This document shows, in pieces, positions 13,830-24,967 of a stretch of 64,000 bases of DNA. Source of the DNA: Terrilactibacillus sp. S3-3 (GTDB lineage: Bacteria > Bacillota > Bacilli > Bacillales > Sporolactobacillaceae). The stretch's first letter is position 1. Every line of letters begins with the position of its first letter. Below the pieces are notes generated by a model. That model saw nothing but the letters and a program-made list of their open reading frames with translations. It had not been told where the DNA came from and made no database searches. The stretch is from NCBI GenBank assembly GCA_030437565.1, contig CP129291.1, forward strand, positions 2,170,001-2,234,000. The letters are read 5' to 3'. The position numbers and the translations under genes are program-made.

Positions 13830-13863
13830 AAAAAAGTGATAAAGGGTCACACCCCTTATCACC
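13830..13863 (-). terminator. Terminator between rpsB and tsf
   Basis: Minus-strand GTGATAAGGG pairs with CCCTTTATCAC around a short loop, then TTTTTT. A strong intrinsic hairpin about 15 bases after rpsB; it probably lowers tsf transcription relative to rpsB. Confidence 0.85.
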
Positions 13864-13877
13864 CTAATCCCTGTCTC

Positions 13878-14621
13878 TTATTCCGCTTTTACAGGTTGTT
13901 CTTCGCGGACAGCCGGCTCCCCGGCTTCTTCCGTTTCTTCACCTTGATTGGCTTCGAGAACAGCATCCGCCATTTTGCCGGTCAGCAGTTTGACGGCGCG
14001 GATCGCATCGTCATTGCCCGGAATCAAGACATCTACTTCATCAGGGTCGCAGTTCGTATCGACGATCGCGATGATCGGAATATTTAATTTGCGTGCTTCA
14101 GCGATCGCATTCTTTTTCCTTGGGGGATCAATGACGAACAATGCTTGAGGCAGGCTTTCCATATCTTTAATACCGCCAAGGAATTTTTCCAGGCGATCCT
14201 TTTCTTTTTTGAGCCCGACGACTTCTTTTTTCGGAAGAACATCAAATGTGCCGTCTTCTTGCATTTTTTCAATTTGTTTCAAACGGTTAATCCGTTTTCT
14301 GATTGTTTCAAAGTTAGTGAGCGTACCGCCCAGCCAGCGTTGGTTGACATAGTACTGTCCCGAACGTTCAGCTTCTGCCTTCACTGAATCTTGAGCTTTT
14401 TTTTTGGTGCCGACAAACAGGATTTTCCCGCCGTCTGCCGCAATGTTTCTGACAAACTGATAAGCTTCTTCCACTTTTTTTACCGTTTTTTGCAAGTCAA
14501 TAATATAAATGCCGTTTCTTTCGGTAAAAATGTAGGGTTTCATTTTTGGATTCCAGCGACGTGTTTGATGACCAAAGTGCACGCCAGATTCCAGTAATTG
14601 TTTCATTGAAATAACTGCCAT
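13878..14621 (-). CDS. rpsB: Small ribosomal subunit protein uS2
   Basis: Structural protein of the 30S subunit. The 247-residue protein is intact, with the S2 signatures [20 protein letters not shown], the central [14 protein letters not shown] and [20 protein letters not shown]. An acidic tail ([12 protein letters not shown]) follows, common in Bacillales. An upstream A8 run (AKKK) is in frame here. A clear promoter lies 112 bases upstream, so rpsB heads its own transcript within the fla/che-downstream region. Confidence 0.97.
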   Translation of the reverse strand: MAVISMKQLLESGVHFGHQTRRWNPKMKPYIFTERNGIYIIDLQKTVKKVEEAYQFVRNIAADGGKILFVGTKKKAQDSVKAEAERSGQYYVNQRWLGGTLTNFETIRKRINRLKQIEKMQEDGTFDVLPKKEVVGLKKEKDRLEKFLGGIKDMESLPQALFVIDPPRKKNAIAEARKLNIPIIAIVDTNCDPDEVDVLIPGNDDAIRAVKLLTGKMADAVLEANQGEETEEAGEPAVREEQPVKAE

Positions 14622-14732
14622 TTAAATTTCCTCCTATTGGTTTTGTTCCGCCGCCGCGTCATTTTCATGCACAGCTGAAAATTCAGCACCCGCGCACAAA
14701 TCAGCAAACGTGAGTGATTGACACCATCGGTT

Positions 14733-14761
14733 AATATACCATAAACCTAATGGGTTGACAA
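14733..14761 (-). promoter_or_regulatory. Sigma-A promoter of rpsB
   Basis: Minus strand: TTGTCA at 14756-14761, 17-base spacer, TATATT at 14733-14738. It begins 2 bases beyond the swrB stop and leaves a leader of about 105 bases before rpsB, long enough for an autoregulatory structure, though I did not recognise one. Confidence 0.75.
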
Positions 14762-14763
14762 GA

Positions 14764-15347
14764 TTAGTGCGTCACTTTCTCGTTAAATTTTAATAAAAGC
14801 TCAATTTCGCCTTTGCCTCGATCAAGTGTTTTCGCGATCTCAGTGACATTATACCCCTTTTTTTGAAGTTTAACCGCTTTGGACAAGAGCGACTCTTCAA
14901 AAGTATCCTGCACATCATCATCGACCGGCGGCATCCATGTCTTTTCCATGTTTTGTTTTTCAGTCTCCCTAGGATTGCCGCCGCTCGTTTTAGACTTAAC
15001 GGGCGCCGCTTTTTTCGAGAGCATTTGATTTTTTTTGTCAATGACGTTTTCGCGCTTCAATTTTTCAAGATGATGATCCGGTGACTGGACGATCGATTTC
15101 CCCTCTTCGGCGCCCGCAGGGCGGGTGCTCCGGTCCGAGCCGGAAAGTGCCTTCAATTCGTCTGCCAGTCGGTTATTTTCTTCTTGAATATCAGTTAAAT
15201 AAGCGGTAAAGACTTCTTCGATATCCTGGATAATTTGATCGCGGTCAACTTTCTGCACGCTGCCCAGCCGCTGAAAAAAAGATGAATAATAATATAAAAA
15301 GTCAATAAATGCAAGATTAAACTACCTATTACCCAAAGTGTTATCAC
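14764..15347 (-). CDS. swrB: Swarming motility protein SwrB (YlxL) homolog (frameshifted)
   Basis: SwrB is a single-pass membrane protein that promotes flagellar export apparatus maturation and sigma-D activity in B. subtilis. Here a GTG start at 15345-15347 behind GAGGTG opens a hydrophobic N-terminal segment (WVIGSLILHLLTFYIIIHLF), then a charged linker and a C-terminal helix-turn-helix-like tail (YNVTEIAKTLDRGKGEIELL), the layout of YlxL. The frame breaks at the A7 run 15274-15280, just after the membrane helix. It is the last gene of the fla/che operon. Identity rests on position and layout more than on sequence. Confidence 0.8.
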
Positions 15348-15373
15348 CCTTGTCACCTCACATTCTAGTTGGA

Positions 15374-16146
15374 CTAACTTTCCATCTTGCTTTTTAAGTA
15401 TTTGCGCAGTTTAAAGAGCGCCTTGCTGTGTATCTGGGAAATACGCGATGTCGACAGGCCGAGAACATGCCCGATTTCCGTAAGCGTCAGTCCCTCATAG
15501 TAAAAAAGGGTAATCACAAGCCGTTCGTTATGCTTCAATTGTGCAATTTGGCTCGCCAGCAGATGATGGTTTTCTTCCTTTATCACCTGTTCTTCAGGCA
15601 AAACGGTCACTTTGTCTTCAATGACGCTAGCGCTGCGTTCGCCGGCATTCACGTTTTTTGATCGTCGTCCAGCGAGACAAGACTCGCAAACAAGCTTTCC
15701 GACATGATTTTGCCAACCTCTTCGACCGGCATCCCACTGGCCGCCGCCACTTCCTCAATTGTCGCCGTTCTCATTTTTTCCTGTTCAATTTTTTCTGCAG
15801 CCGCTTCGATTTTCTTTATTTTTTCCCGAACCGAACGCGGCATCCAGTCTTCCTTTCGAAGTCCATCCAATATCGCACCGCGAATGCGAAAAGACGCATA
15901 TGTATCGAATTTCAAATCGCGCTCACAGTCGAATTTTTCCAGCGCATCATATATAGTCCATAGAGGCCATGGCTTTTCAATTCGCTGCGCTCGACGTTCT
16001 TGGGCAAACCGGCACTGATTCGCTGAATGTGATAGTTAACAAGGGGCATATAAAGCTGAAGGAGGTAATCAGCCGCATTTTTATCATGCTCGCGTCTCCA
16101 TCGATCGATCCCAGCATTCCATTTCTTTGTTGTCTGATCTCGCCAT
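15374..16146 (-). CDS. sigD: RNA polymerase sigma factor SigD for motility (two frameshifts)
   Basis: Sigma-28 family factor for late flagellar, chemotaxis and autolysin genes. Region 2 is seen in YDALEKFD and FDTYASFRIRGAILDGLRKE, region 3 in the middle, and region 4 in NERLVITLFYYEGLTLTEIG...GLSTSRISQIHSKAL. Start ATG 16144-16146. About 256 residues, as expected. Breaks: a tandem ATCG duplication at 16100-16110, removal of which gives WDRWRREHDK, and a short A/T run at 15655-15660. It lies near the end of the fla/che operon, where B. subtilis uses distance from the promoter to set motility bistability. Confidence 0.94.
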
Positions 16147-16174
16147 GCTTTTTCCCCCTAACTAACCGAATTGA

Positions 16175-16654
16175 CTAAATCATTTTTTCATCTTTATTGA
16201 TCGCACGGATGAAAAGTTTGCCCGTCTCAATGTAAAATTCAATTGTTCTTCCGTAGTTTTTCCCCGTTTCTTCAGCAACGACCGGTATGCGAAACTGTTT
16301 CAACTGGTCTTTAACTGCGAGAACATTTCTTTTGCCGATACTTCCAAGCGGAGACGGCCGGATCGCTTTAAACATCTCCGCACCTCCCGCCATTTTTGCT
16401 TTCAATTGTGAAAGCTTAGCGCCGCGAGTTGTCAGGATTCTCACCAATTCGGGTACCGCCGTATCAGCAAATTTGCCGGGCGGATAGTCTTCCGTGCGGG
16501 CTAGCGTTGATGTCGGCAGCATCACATGAGCCATGCCGGCTATTTTCTTTTCTTCATTGTAGAGCACAACGCCGACGCATGAACCAAGGCCCATCGTTCT
16601 GAGTGATTCCGGACTTGAAGCGACTTTTATTTCGGATAATCCGACATGAATCAT
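16175..16654 (-). CDS. cheD: Chemoreceptor glutamine deamidase CheD
   Basis: Deamidates receptor glutamines and binds CheC, boosting its CheY-P phosphatase activity. Intact, 159 residues. The catalytic Cys is in LGSCVGVVLY and the His in AGMAHVMLP; the conserved KAKMAGGAEMF and GSIGKRNV follow. It lies directly after cheC (3 bases), matching the known CheC-CheD partnership. Confidence 0.95.
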   Translation of the reverse strand: MIHVGLSEIKVASSPESLRTMGLGSCVGVVLYNEEKKIAGMAHVMLPTSTLARTEDYPPGKFADTAVPELVRILTTRGAKLSQLKAKMAGGAEMFKAIRPSPLGSIGKRNVLAVKDQLKQFRIPVVAEETGKNYGRTIEFYIETGKLFIRAINKDEKMI

Positions 16655-16657
16655 AGG

Positions 16658-17265
16658 CTATGACTCCCCTTCTGCCATATGGAAAATCACATCCATCGAT
16701 TCCGGAACCGGCAAAAAAATGAATTCTCCTTTAATTTCATGCCGGAGTTCTCTGTCGATGATGACCGTATCAATCATGATCACCGCATCATTATCAATCG
16801 ATAGTTCAATCAATCCTTCGCCAAGGATTGCGAATTCCATATCAATCGCCAAAACCGGCGGTGACTGATTGATTTGTACGTGCATGAATTCCGCAAGCGC
16901 TGTTAAATATGATCCACACAATATATTGCCGATTTCGCAAAAAGCAGATGCCCCCATTCCTTGATCGAAAACCGTTCCGTTCGGCACCAATTCACCGACC
17001 AATGCATCCGCAAGCGGCACAGGAAACATCATGAAAAAGTGACCGCTGACGTCTCCATCTACGCGAATATAAGTCGCGGCGACAGGCTGTTCCGCATGAC
17101 GTCATTCATCTCGGCAAAAGGGATGATCCGAACGGAAGGAATCTTCAATTCAATCCGCTTATTCAGAATAGTTGATAGGGATGTTGCAGCGTGAGAGGCT
17201 CCTATATTCCCGATTTCTTTAAGTAAATCAAGATGTTTCCACCCCAGATCCCTTACCTTACGCAT
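16658..17265 (-). CDS. cheC: CheY-P phosphatase CheC (frameshifted)
   Basis: Removes phosphate from CheY-P during adaptation. Two phosphatase-type motifs with paired Glu and Asn are visible: LLKEIGNIGASHAATSLS near the N-terminus and CEIGNILCGSYLTALAE in the second half. About 202 residues, B. subtilis 209. One G is missing near 17095, where MAEQPVAATYIRV would continue. Start ATG 17263-17265. Lies between cheW and cheD. Confidence 0.93.
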
Positions 17266-17271
17266 CGGGAA

Positions 17272-17748
17272 TCACACCTCAATCGATTTCATTTCTTCAA
17301 TTTCTTCATTATTAAGCACACGCTTCAAGTTTAATAAAATGAGCAGCTCATCATTATCCATTTTCGCTACACCTTTGATGTATTCCACTTCCGGACCGCC
17401 GACAATATCCGGTGTCTGTTCGATGTTTCCCTTCGAAATATCCAGCACTTCTTTTGCCGCGTCAACCATCAGCCCAACCGTCATCTCTTCCATTTCAACA
17501 ATAATGATCCGGCTGTCTTTCGATTGTTCGACGACTCCCATGTTAAAACGTCTGCGCATGTCGAGAACCGGAACAATCAGACCGCGCAGATTCATAATTC
17601 CCGCAACAACAAAATCAGCGACATTAGGCACGCGCGTGAGCGACTGCACGCGCTCAATCGAGATCACTTGATCGATCGGCACGCCGTATGTTTCATTCCC
17701 CAATTTGAATAAAATAACTTTTAACGTTTCCCCTTCCAAGTTTTCCAT
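17272..17748 (-). CDS. cheW: Chemotaxis coupling protein CheW
   Basis: Links the kinase CheA to chemoreceptors in the signalling array. Intact, 158 residues. A single CheW fold: FKLGNETYGVPIDQVISIER, PNVADFVVAGIMNLRGLIVPVLDMR, and the C-terminal VEYIKGVAKMDNDELLILL. Five bases separate it from cheA. Confidence 0.96.
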   Translation of the reverse strand: MENLEGETLKVILFKLGNETYGVPIDQVISIERVQSLTRVPNVADFVVAGIMNLRGLIVPVLDMRRRFNMGVVEQSKDSRIIIVEMEEMTVGLMVDAAKEVLDISKGNIEQTPDIVGGPEVEYIKGVAKMDNDELLILLNLKRVLNNEEIEEMKSIEV

Positions 17749-17753
17749 TATGA

Positions 17754-19855
17754 TTATCCCCCAATCTGATTTTTTTGTAATAATATTGCAGGTTGATAAT
17801 TAACGATTGACTGGCAGTCTAGTATCAAAGCCACTTCACCATCACCCAGAATGGTTGCTCCGGAAAAACCTTCAACTTTATCCAAGTATTGTCCAAGAGG
17901 TTTGATGACGATATCTTGATAACCAAGCAGTTCATCGGCAATCATCCCGACCATTTTTTCACCATGTTTGACAATCACGATCGCTCCATGCCCGGCGTGA
18001 TCTTGTTCCCCGCTCTCCGGCACTTTCAAATAATCATGCAGATCGACGAGCGGCACGACTTTTTCTCTAAATGTCATCACCTGTCTTTGATTAATGAACT
18101 TTACTCTGACCTCTCGAACAAGCGTTGTTTCGACAATTGATGAAATAGGCACGGCGTAAAATTCATTACCGATCCGGATCATCATTGCATTGATGATCGA
18201 CAGCGTGAGCGGCAGCTTAATGGTAAATTTCGTCCTTTTTCCAGGAGCTGAATCGACCGAAACATGGCCATTTAATGCGTGAATTTTACTTTCAACGACA
18301 TCGAGTCCGACACCGCGTCCCGATATATCCGATATCTTGTCGGCCGTACTGAAACCGGAAGCAAAAAAAGGAGATGATAGACATCTTTATCGGTCAGCTG
18401 GTCCGCTTCTTCCTCTTTTACAAGTCCATTTTCAATCGCTTTTGCCAACACCTTTTTGCGATTGATTCCGGCTCCGTCGTCTTCAATTTCGATAAATACG
18501 TGATTGCCGCTGTGGTAAGCACCGAGAACTACCGTGCCTTCTTCAGGTTTTCCGTTCCGTCTTCTTTCATCGGCATGCTCAATACCATGGTCGAGTGAAT
18601 TGCGCATCAGGTGCATGATCGGATCGCCGATTTCATCGATCACCGCCCGGTCGATTTCCGTTTCGGCCCCGCGGATCACAAGGTTCACTTTTTTATTCAG
18701 TTCTTTTGATAAACTGCGCACCATTCTCGGAAATCTATTAAACACCTGTTCTATCGGCTCCATCCGCAGATTTAAAATGGTCTCTTGGAGCTGATCCGAT
18801 ACTCTTTTAATTGTATCCGATGTTTCTTTCAATTCGGAGTTATCAAGAGACACAGCAATCTTTTCCAAACGGCTGCGATCAATAATCATTTCTTCAAAAA
18901 GATTCATTAAATGATCCAATCTTTCCAGGTTGACCCGAATCGTTTTATTTACAACTTGTTTCCGTTTCTTGCCGGACTGCCCATTATTCCGGCCGGCCGG
19001 ACTTTTCTCCGATTTGGCCTGATCACTCGATTTCTCGGTGTGTTTGTCATTGCTCGCGGCAGACGGTTCATCATGGGCCATTTCAATTTCTTCTGCCGTT
19101 ACCGGGCGTACCTCAGCGCCCGAAATTTCAGATACGGACATGACCGCCGCCTCAATATCTTCCGCTTTTTTCTCAGTAGCGACAACAAGAGTAAATTGGT
19201 GGTCAAAGGCTTCCTGCTCGATGTCTTCAACGACGGGCACTGCCTTGACTAAATCGCCGAGATTCTCAAGCGCGTTAAAGACCATCAGCGCACGCGCGGC
19301 TTTCAGGACGCAGTCTTCCCTTAACGTCACCTCGATAACAAAAACATTCAGCTGTTCACTGCCCGCCTGCTGAATCGCCATTTTATCATAGTCGTTAAAC
19401 GCCAGGCCGCTCTCTTTTTTTCCGGCCGTGACCGCGGCGGGTGCCTGATCTTCGGATGATTGCGGAAGAGCCGTCCCCCCTTTTTCAATCGCTTTTAACT
19501 TCTCTACGGTCGCCTGCACATCACGGCTGTCAGACTCGCCTTGTGCGATTTGATCAATCATGGCCTCCAGATGATCAATGGCTTCAAACAAAATATCAAT
19601 CATATTGGATGAAACGTGAATATTGCCATGCCGTAAAGCATCGAGGACATTTTCCATCTTGTGGGTCAAATTCATCATGTTCTCAAATCCCATTTGACCG
19701 GACATGCCTTTCAAAGTATGCGCCGAGCGAAAAATTTCATTAATCACTTCCGGATCATCGCTATTTTCTTCCAATTCAAGCATTTTATCGTTAAGGTTCT
19801 GCAAATGTTCCCGACCTTCATCAATAAAGACACTTAAGTATTGGTTCATGTCCAT
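17754..19855 (-). CDS. cheA: Chemotaxis histidine kinase CheA (frameshifted)
   Basis: Receptor-controlled kinase that phosphorylates CheY and CheB. Domains in order: HPt with the phospho-accepting His in RSAHTLKGMSGQMGF, CheY-binding P2, dimer helices (ERLDHLMNLFEEMI), the ATPase with LMRNSLDHGIE, DDGAGIN and GRGVGLDVV, and a C-terminal CheW-like domain. Start ATG 19853-19855 (MDMNQYLSVFIDEG) behind GGGGAG, as in B. subtilis. About 700 residues. One break in the run of 7 at 18363-18369; family sequence LLFASGFSTAD fits two bases fewer. Confidence 0.95.
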
Positions 19856-19860
19856 TACTA

Positions 19861-20926
19861 TCAACTCCCCAAATGATAAAATTGACTGCAAATGGCCGAG
19901 GCAACATGATGAAGTGAACAGACTTCATCCACCTCTCCGGTTTCTATCGCCGCTTTTGGCATCCAAAAAAAACAACCGCTGTCTCCGCCGACTCAGCAAT
20001 CGCATATGTGACCCTTTTTTTCTTTAATTCAACAAGGCCGTCGGCACCGTCTCTCCCCATTCCCGTCAAAATCGCAACAACAAACCGGCACCCGCCGTCC
20101 CCGGCTTCAGCTAATGAACGCAGCATCACATCGACCGACGGTTTAACGCCGTGAACGGGCGAGCCATCGATAATTTCGGAAATCAAGCGGCCATTAGAAT
20201 CCTTCACTTTCATATGGCAGCCGCCTGGTGCAACGTAAACACGCCCTTTTTGCAACACCTCCCCATTTTGCGCCTCGCATACAGTTAACGATGATAGACG
20301 ATTGAGCCTGTCCGCCAGCGATTTTGTGAACTTTGCCGGCATATGTTGAACAATAACGACCGGCGCGGGCAGATTGCTTGCAAGCATCGGCACGACCACT
20401 TGCAAGGCCTTAGGTCCGCCCGTTGATGAGCCGATACAGATGAGACCATTCCGGCACGGCGCAGATGAATGATCGCCTTTTCTCTGCGTGACCCTTGGTA
20501 CAGGCGGTGAATCCGGCAAAGAAAGCTTTGCATGAACCGATTGTTTGATTTTTGATTGCAGTTCTTGCTGAATCCGCCCAATCCGGTCGTTCCCGCCGGT
20601 CGGCTTGGAAATAAGTCGACGACCGCGCCTTTGCTGATCGCTTCAATCACCAGACTCGCAGCGTCATTTGAAGCGCCGCTGACCATAATGGTCGGCGTCG
20701 GCCTGGAGGACATAATGTCGTCCAGTACTTCCAATCCGCTTTTATCCGTAAGCACAATGTCGAGTGTCACAACATCCGGCCGGTAACTGATCAGTTTTTG
20801 CAAAGCGTCTTGCCCGCTTCTCGCCGTCGCCACGACGTGAAGCAGCGGATCTTCCTCGATCATCGCTTTCAGCGTTTGTCTCATAAAAGCGGAATCATCA
20901 ACGACTAGAACTTGGATTTGATTCAC
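19861..20926 (-). CDS. cheB: Protein-glutamate methylesterase CheB (two frameshifts)
   Basis: Demethylates (and deamidates) chemoreceptors when phosphorylated by CheA. The receiver domain (VLVVDDSAFMRQ, DVVTLDI, IMVSGASND) joins to a C-terminal esterase with the Ser in CIGSSTGGPKAL, QHMPAKFTKSLADRLN and TGMGRDGADGL. About 355 residues. Breaks: one T missing near 20609 (FISKPTGG) and the run of 8 at 19965-19972 before MPKAAIETG. The stop is 5 bases upstream of cheA. Confidence 0.94.
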
Positions 20927-21818
20927 CGTTTACTTCCTCCCATCGGTTTAACCCATTTTTTTTTCAGCTGTGAAAGAAAGCGAGTAAAGGATGCTTCAGG
21001 TGATTTGAACCCTTGCCTCGCGATGAATGTTCTGGCCAAAAGCCGCATTTCTAAGCTGATTTTCGCCTTTGGATGAAGCAGCAGGTAAGGTTTTTGTGCT
21101 TTTACCGATTGAATGACCGCTTCTCTATGAAGAGCACAAAGCCAGCGCAGATCGACGCCCTGAAAATGCCGGGCAACGTCGGCCAGCCTTTTCCAAGTCT
21201 CTTTGCCTTCTTTCACGCTGTCTGCCTGGTTGATGACGCAGGAAAACGGCAGATCCGGATTTCCGGCGTGAATCATCTTAAGGGCTGAATAAGCGTCCGC
21301 CATTGCCGTTGGTTCAGGTGTTGTCAGCAGAATGATTTCGGAAACCGCTAAGACAAACTGGAGCGCTTCATCCGACAAGCCGGCACCAAAGTCAAAAATA
21401 ATAAAATCATAGCTGTTCTTAAATTGCCCGATCTGCTGCAAAAAGCGCGCGATGTGCCGCTCATCAAGCCGAAAAAGCTCTAAAAAACCATTCCCTCCTG
21501 AGATGAATGACACATTTTCAGGCCCGCTCACTACAGCCTCCCAAATAGAAAAATGATCCGTGAGCATATCGACGATATGGCGGGACGACGGGATCCCCAT
21601 CAATTGTTCAATGTTGCCCATCCCAATATCCAGATCCACTATCAGCTTTTTTTTTTTTTTTTCCCTAATTGACTGAGAGCGAGCGAAAAGTTCACACAAA
21701 AAACGGACTTTCCCACCCCGCCTTTCCCGCTGATGACGCCAAGAACGACTGCTTCTTTTGTATGAACGGAGCCGGATGACTGCATCCGCTGTCTGAGTAC
21801 TTCAGCCTGATCATTCAT
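20923..21818 (-). CDS. flhG: MinD-like ATPase FlhG/YlxH (frameshifted in a 16-base A tract)
   Basis: Controls flagellar number and placement with FlhF and helps C-ring assembly. The deviant Walker A GVISGKGGVGKSVFCVNFSL and the MinD-type IVDLDIGMGNIEQLMG and IIFDFGAGLSD are clear. Start ATG 21816-21818 overlaps the flhF stop. The frame breaks in an uninterrupted 16-base tract at 21647-21662, where relatives have only two or three Lys codons (GKK). The C-terminal end is typical (GGSKR). About 298 residues. Confidence 0.92.
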
Positions 21819-22915
21819 AGTCCGTATCACCTAGCAGCCGACGGGCGAGTTCTCGCGGATCGGGGGCAAAGAGATCGTCCGGCACATTTTGTCCATTTGT
21901 TGCATAAGCCACCCCGACGTCCGGATGATTGAGCAAAATATTTATTATCGCGCCGATCGTTCGAGTCTCATCAACTTTTGTAAGGATGAATCGTTCAATC
22001 GGCAGATCGGAAAATTGGCTCATCATCAGTTCCATGTCTTCATATTTAGCTGTTGCCGCTAAAACAAGATAGACGGCTATCTGTTTATCCGGATAAATAG
22101 CCTGCTTCAATTCCTCCACATACTACTTCTTGTCTTGAAAATTACGCCCGGCGGTATCGATGAATACGCAGTCGTAAGCCTTGAGGCCGGCCAGCTGGCG
22201 GCGAAAATCTTCAGCAGAATAGGCCACTTCTATCGGGACATTTAAAATATCGGCATAAGTGCGCAATTGATCAATAGCGGCAATCCGAAAAGTATCAGCC
22301 GTCAAAAATGCCACTTTTTTGGCTTCTTCCAGCACGGCCCGTCCGGCAAGTTTAGCGAGCGTTGTGGTCTTGCCTACTCCGGTTGACCCGACCAGCATCA
22401 CAAATTTTTTCTGAATGATTTCGCTTTGAAACCGGTTCGGATTCAGCGATTTAACCAGCTGTTCCTTCAAAATTTGCCGGATCTCTGCCGGTGTCAGTTT
22501 TTCATCACTCTGATACCATTTTTTGATCAGCATTTTCAAAGAAGCCTCTACATGGTGTTCATCCAGCCCTTGAGCACGTAACCGCCTGATCGCGGATTCA
22601 ATCATCGGCGGCTGATCGATAACCGGTGGGGTTCCCTATTAAAAAGAAACAGACTGTTCCGATGTACGCTGCAAGAAAGTCGCTCTTTTAAATGGCCTGT
22701 CCGGCACTTCGGGCGGCCGGTTTACAGGAAAACTAGGAACGGGTTCCGGATCGACGGCAGCCAGCACTTCAATATTTTCTTTTTTTAGCCAATTAAAGAA
22801 CCGTCCCTTTTTCACTTTTTTTTGTTTGAAAAATGACAGCGTTCGATCCCAGTTCCTTTTTGACTCTCTCTATTGCCTGTGCCATGGTCGGGGCTACAAT
22901 TCTTTTCATTTTCAT
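21811..22915 (-). CDS. flhF: Flagellar SRP-like GTPase FlhF (several breaks)
   Basis: SRP-family GTPase that helps position flagella. N-terminal domain MKMKRIVAPTMAQAIERVKK, then the NG domain: LVGSTGVGKTTTLAKLAG, FLTADTFRIAA, FIDTAGRNFQDKK and FILTKVDET. Start ATG 22913-22915 overlaps the flhA stop (ATGA). About 368 residues (B. subtilis 366). Breaks: an A/T run of 8 at 22816-22823; paired stop codons near 22636-22641 best explained by a lost T and an extra C that compensate; and an in-frame TAG at 22123-22125 made by a GTA repeat. Confidence 0.92.
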
Positions 22916-24949
22916 GCCGCATTCACCACTCCGATACTTTGAACTTCCACATTTGTTTCAAGCTCATTATAGGACAAGACGGCCACATTCGGAAAATAAC
23001 GTTCGGTTAATTGGCGGACATACATCCGAATCGTTGGTGAACAGAGGATCACCGGATCGGCATCCATGTCCGTCCGTCCATCTCTCTACATAGTTTGAGA
23101 TATTTTCCAGGAAGTGTGTGGTGGTTTCGGTATCCAGCGCCAAAAAACTGCCATGTTCCGTTTTTTGCACAGAGTCCGAGATTTTACGCTCTAAAGCCGG
23201 ACTGAGCGTTAGCACCTTCAGCGCCTCTCCTGCATGAGTAAATTGTTCGGTAATCTGCCGCGATAAAGCCTGGCGGATATATTCAGTCAATAGACCGCTG
23301 TCCTTCGTCAGCTGCCCATAATCGGCAAGTCCTTCAAAAATGACGGGCAAGTTCCGAATGGATAACTTTTCCTTCAATAAATTAACCAGCACTTTCTGAA
23401 TATCGCCCAAACTTAAAGGATCCGGCGTGACGGCTTCAACGAGAGCCGGATAGCGTTCTTTTAAATGATCGACCAGTTGTTTAACTTCCTGGCGCCCTAC
23501 TAGTTCATATGCATGCCTGCGCAGCACTTCCGTAAGGTGTGTCGAAACGACAGAAGGCGGATCAACGACCGTGTAACCGGCCATTTCTGCTCTGTCTTTT
23601 GTTCCTTCATCGATCCAAAGAGCAGGCAGACCGAAAGCGGGCTCTTTCGTTTCAATACCGGTGATCGACTCATCTTCCACGCCCGGGCTCATCGCCAAAT
23701 AATGATCAAGCATGAGCTCGCCATTAGCCACTTCGCTGCCTTTTATTTTTATCAGATAGCTGTTCGGCTGAAGCTGAATATTATCTCTCACACGGACAAC
23801 CGGCAGGACAATACCCATTTCCAAGGCCAGCTGGCGGCGGATCATGACGATCCGATCGAGCAAATCCCCGCCCTGACTGCTGTCGGCAAGCGGCACCAGT
23901 GCATAACCGAATTCGAATTCGACCGGATCGACCTGAAGCAGATTGATCACATTTTCTTGCTTTTTGAATTTTTCTTCCGCCGCTTTTTCTTCCGCTTGCC
24001 GGCTGCCCTCCGTTTCTTTATGATCGCGCCGGCGCATCATCCATCCGCCAATGAAAAGCAGCGCGGCGATCGGCAGCGTCGCCATCAGACCGATCGGCGA
24101 CAAACCAAGGGCAAAGACGACCAGACCGGCAATCATCAGCATCGTCGGATAAGCGAGCAGCTGTTTCGATACTTCATTCCCCATGTTGCTTTCCGAAGCG
24201 GTCCGGGTCACCACAATGCCGGTGGCCGTCGAAAGGAGCAAAGCGGGAATTTGGCTGACAATGCCGTCGCCGACGCTCAATTGGCTGAATGTCTTTGAAG
24301 CATCCGACAGCGACAGGCCTTGTTGGGCCATGCCGATAATCATCCCGACAATCAGATTGATCGCAACAATGATCACACTGGCAATGGCATCGCCTTTGAC
24401 AAATTTGCTTGCCCCATCCATCGAGCCGTAAAAGTCCGCCTCGCGCGATATTTTCTCGCGCCGCTTTTTCGCTTCACGATCATCGATGATCCCGGCATTC
24501 ATATCGGCATCAATACTCATTTGCTTGCCGGGCATGGCATCCAATGTAAACCGGGCAGCAACCTCGGCGACACGTTCGGCACCTTTTGTAATAACAATAA
24601 ACTGAATAATAATTAAAATTAGAAAGACGACGAGACCGACAATGGCGTTTCCGCCGATGACAAAGTCGCCGAACGCTGAAATGACTTGACCGGCATCTCC
24701 TTTGCTAAGAATGAGGCGAGTGGTTGACACATTCAATCCGAGCCGGAACAGTGTCATCAAGAGCAGCAGCGATGGAAACACCGAAAATTGCAAAGGCTCA
24801 TTAATATTCAGTGTCACAAGGAGGGTGATAAGCGCGAGTGAGATATTCGTTATGATAAGAAAGCTTAATAAAGGTGTTGGAAGCGGGATGATCAGCATCA
24901 TCACAATCAAGATGACACCGAAAATCACAATTAGATCGCGATACTTCAT
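22912..24949 (-). CDS. flhA: Flagellar export apparatus protein FlhA (frameshifted near the C-terminus)
   Basis: Large membrane subunit of the flagellar type III export gate. About eight membrane helices at the N-terminus, the FHIPEP-like signature region (FVKGDAIASVIIVAINLIVG; GVVLF family motif MTLFRLGLNVSTTRLIL), then a ~330-residue cytoplasmic domain. Start ATG 24947-24949 behind AGGAGGAG. About 678 residues. The break is a third copy of GTCC at 23068-23079; with two copies the end reads TDMDADPVI and finishes GVVNAA, stopping on the flhF start. Confidence 0.95.
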
Positions 24950-24967
24950 AATTCTCCTCCTAGACAC

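Noticed and set aside
16100..16110. ATCG duplications (sigD and hslU) as ligation scars of GATC fragments
   Set aside because: Other 4-base duplications have unrelated sequences (GTCC, AGCC, ACTG, GTAC, GAAT), so a restriction-ligation origin does not explain the class.
23513..24298. 261-codon plus-strand open frame opposite flhA
   Set aside because: His/Arg-rich complement of a conserved gene with codon composition of an antisense frame.
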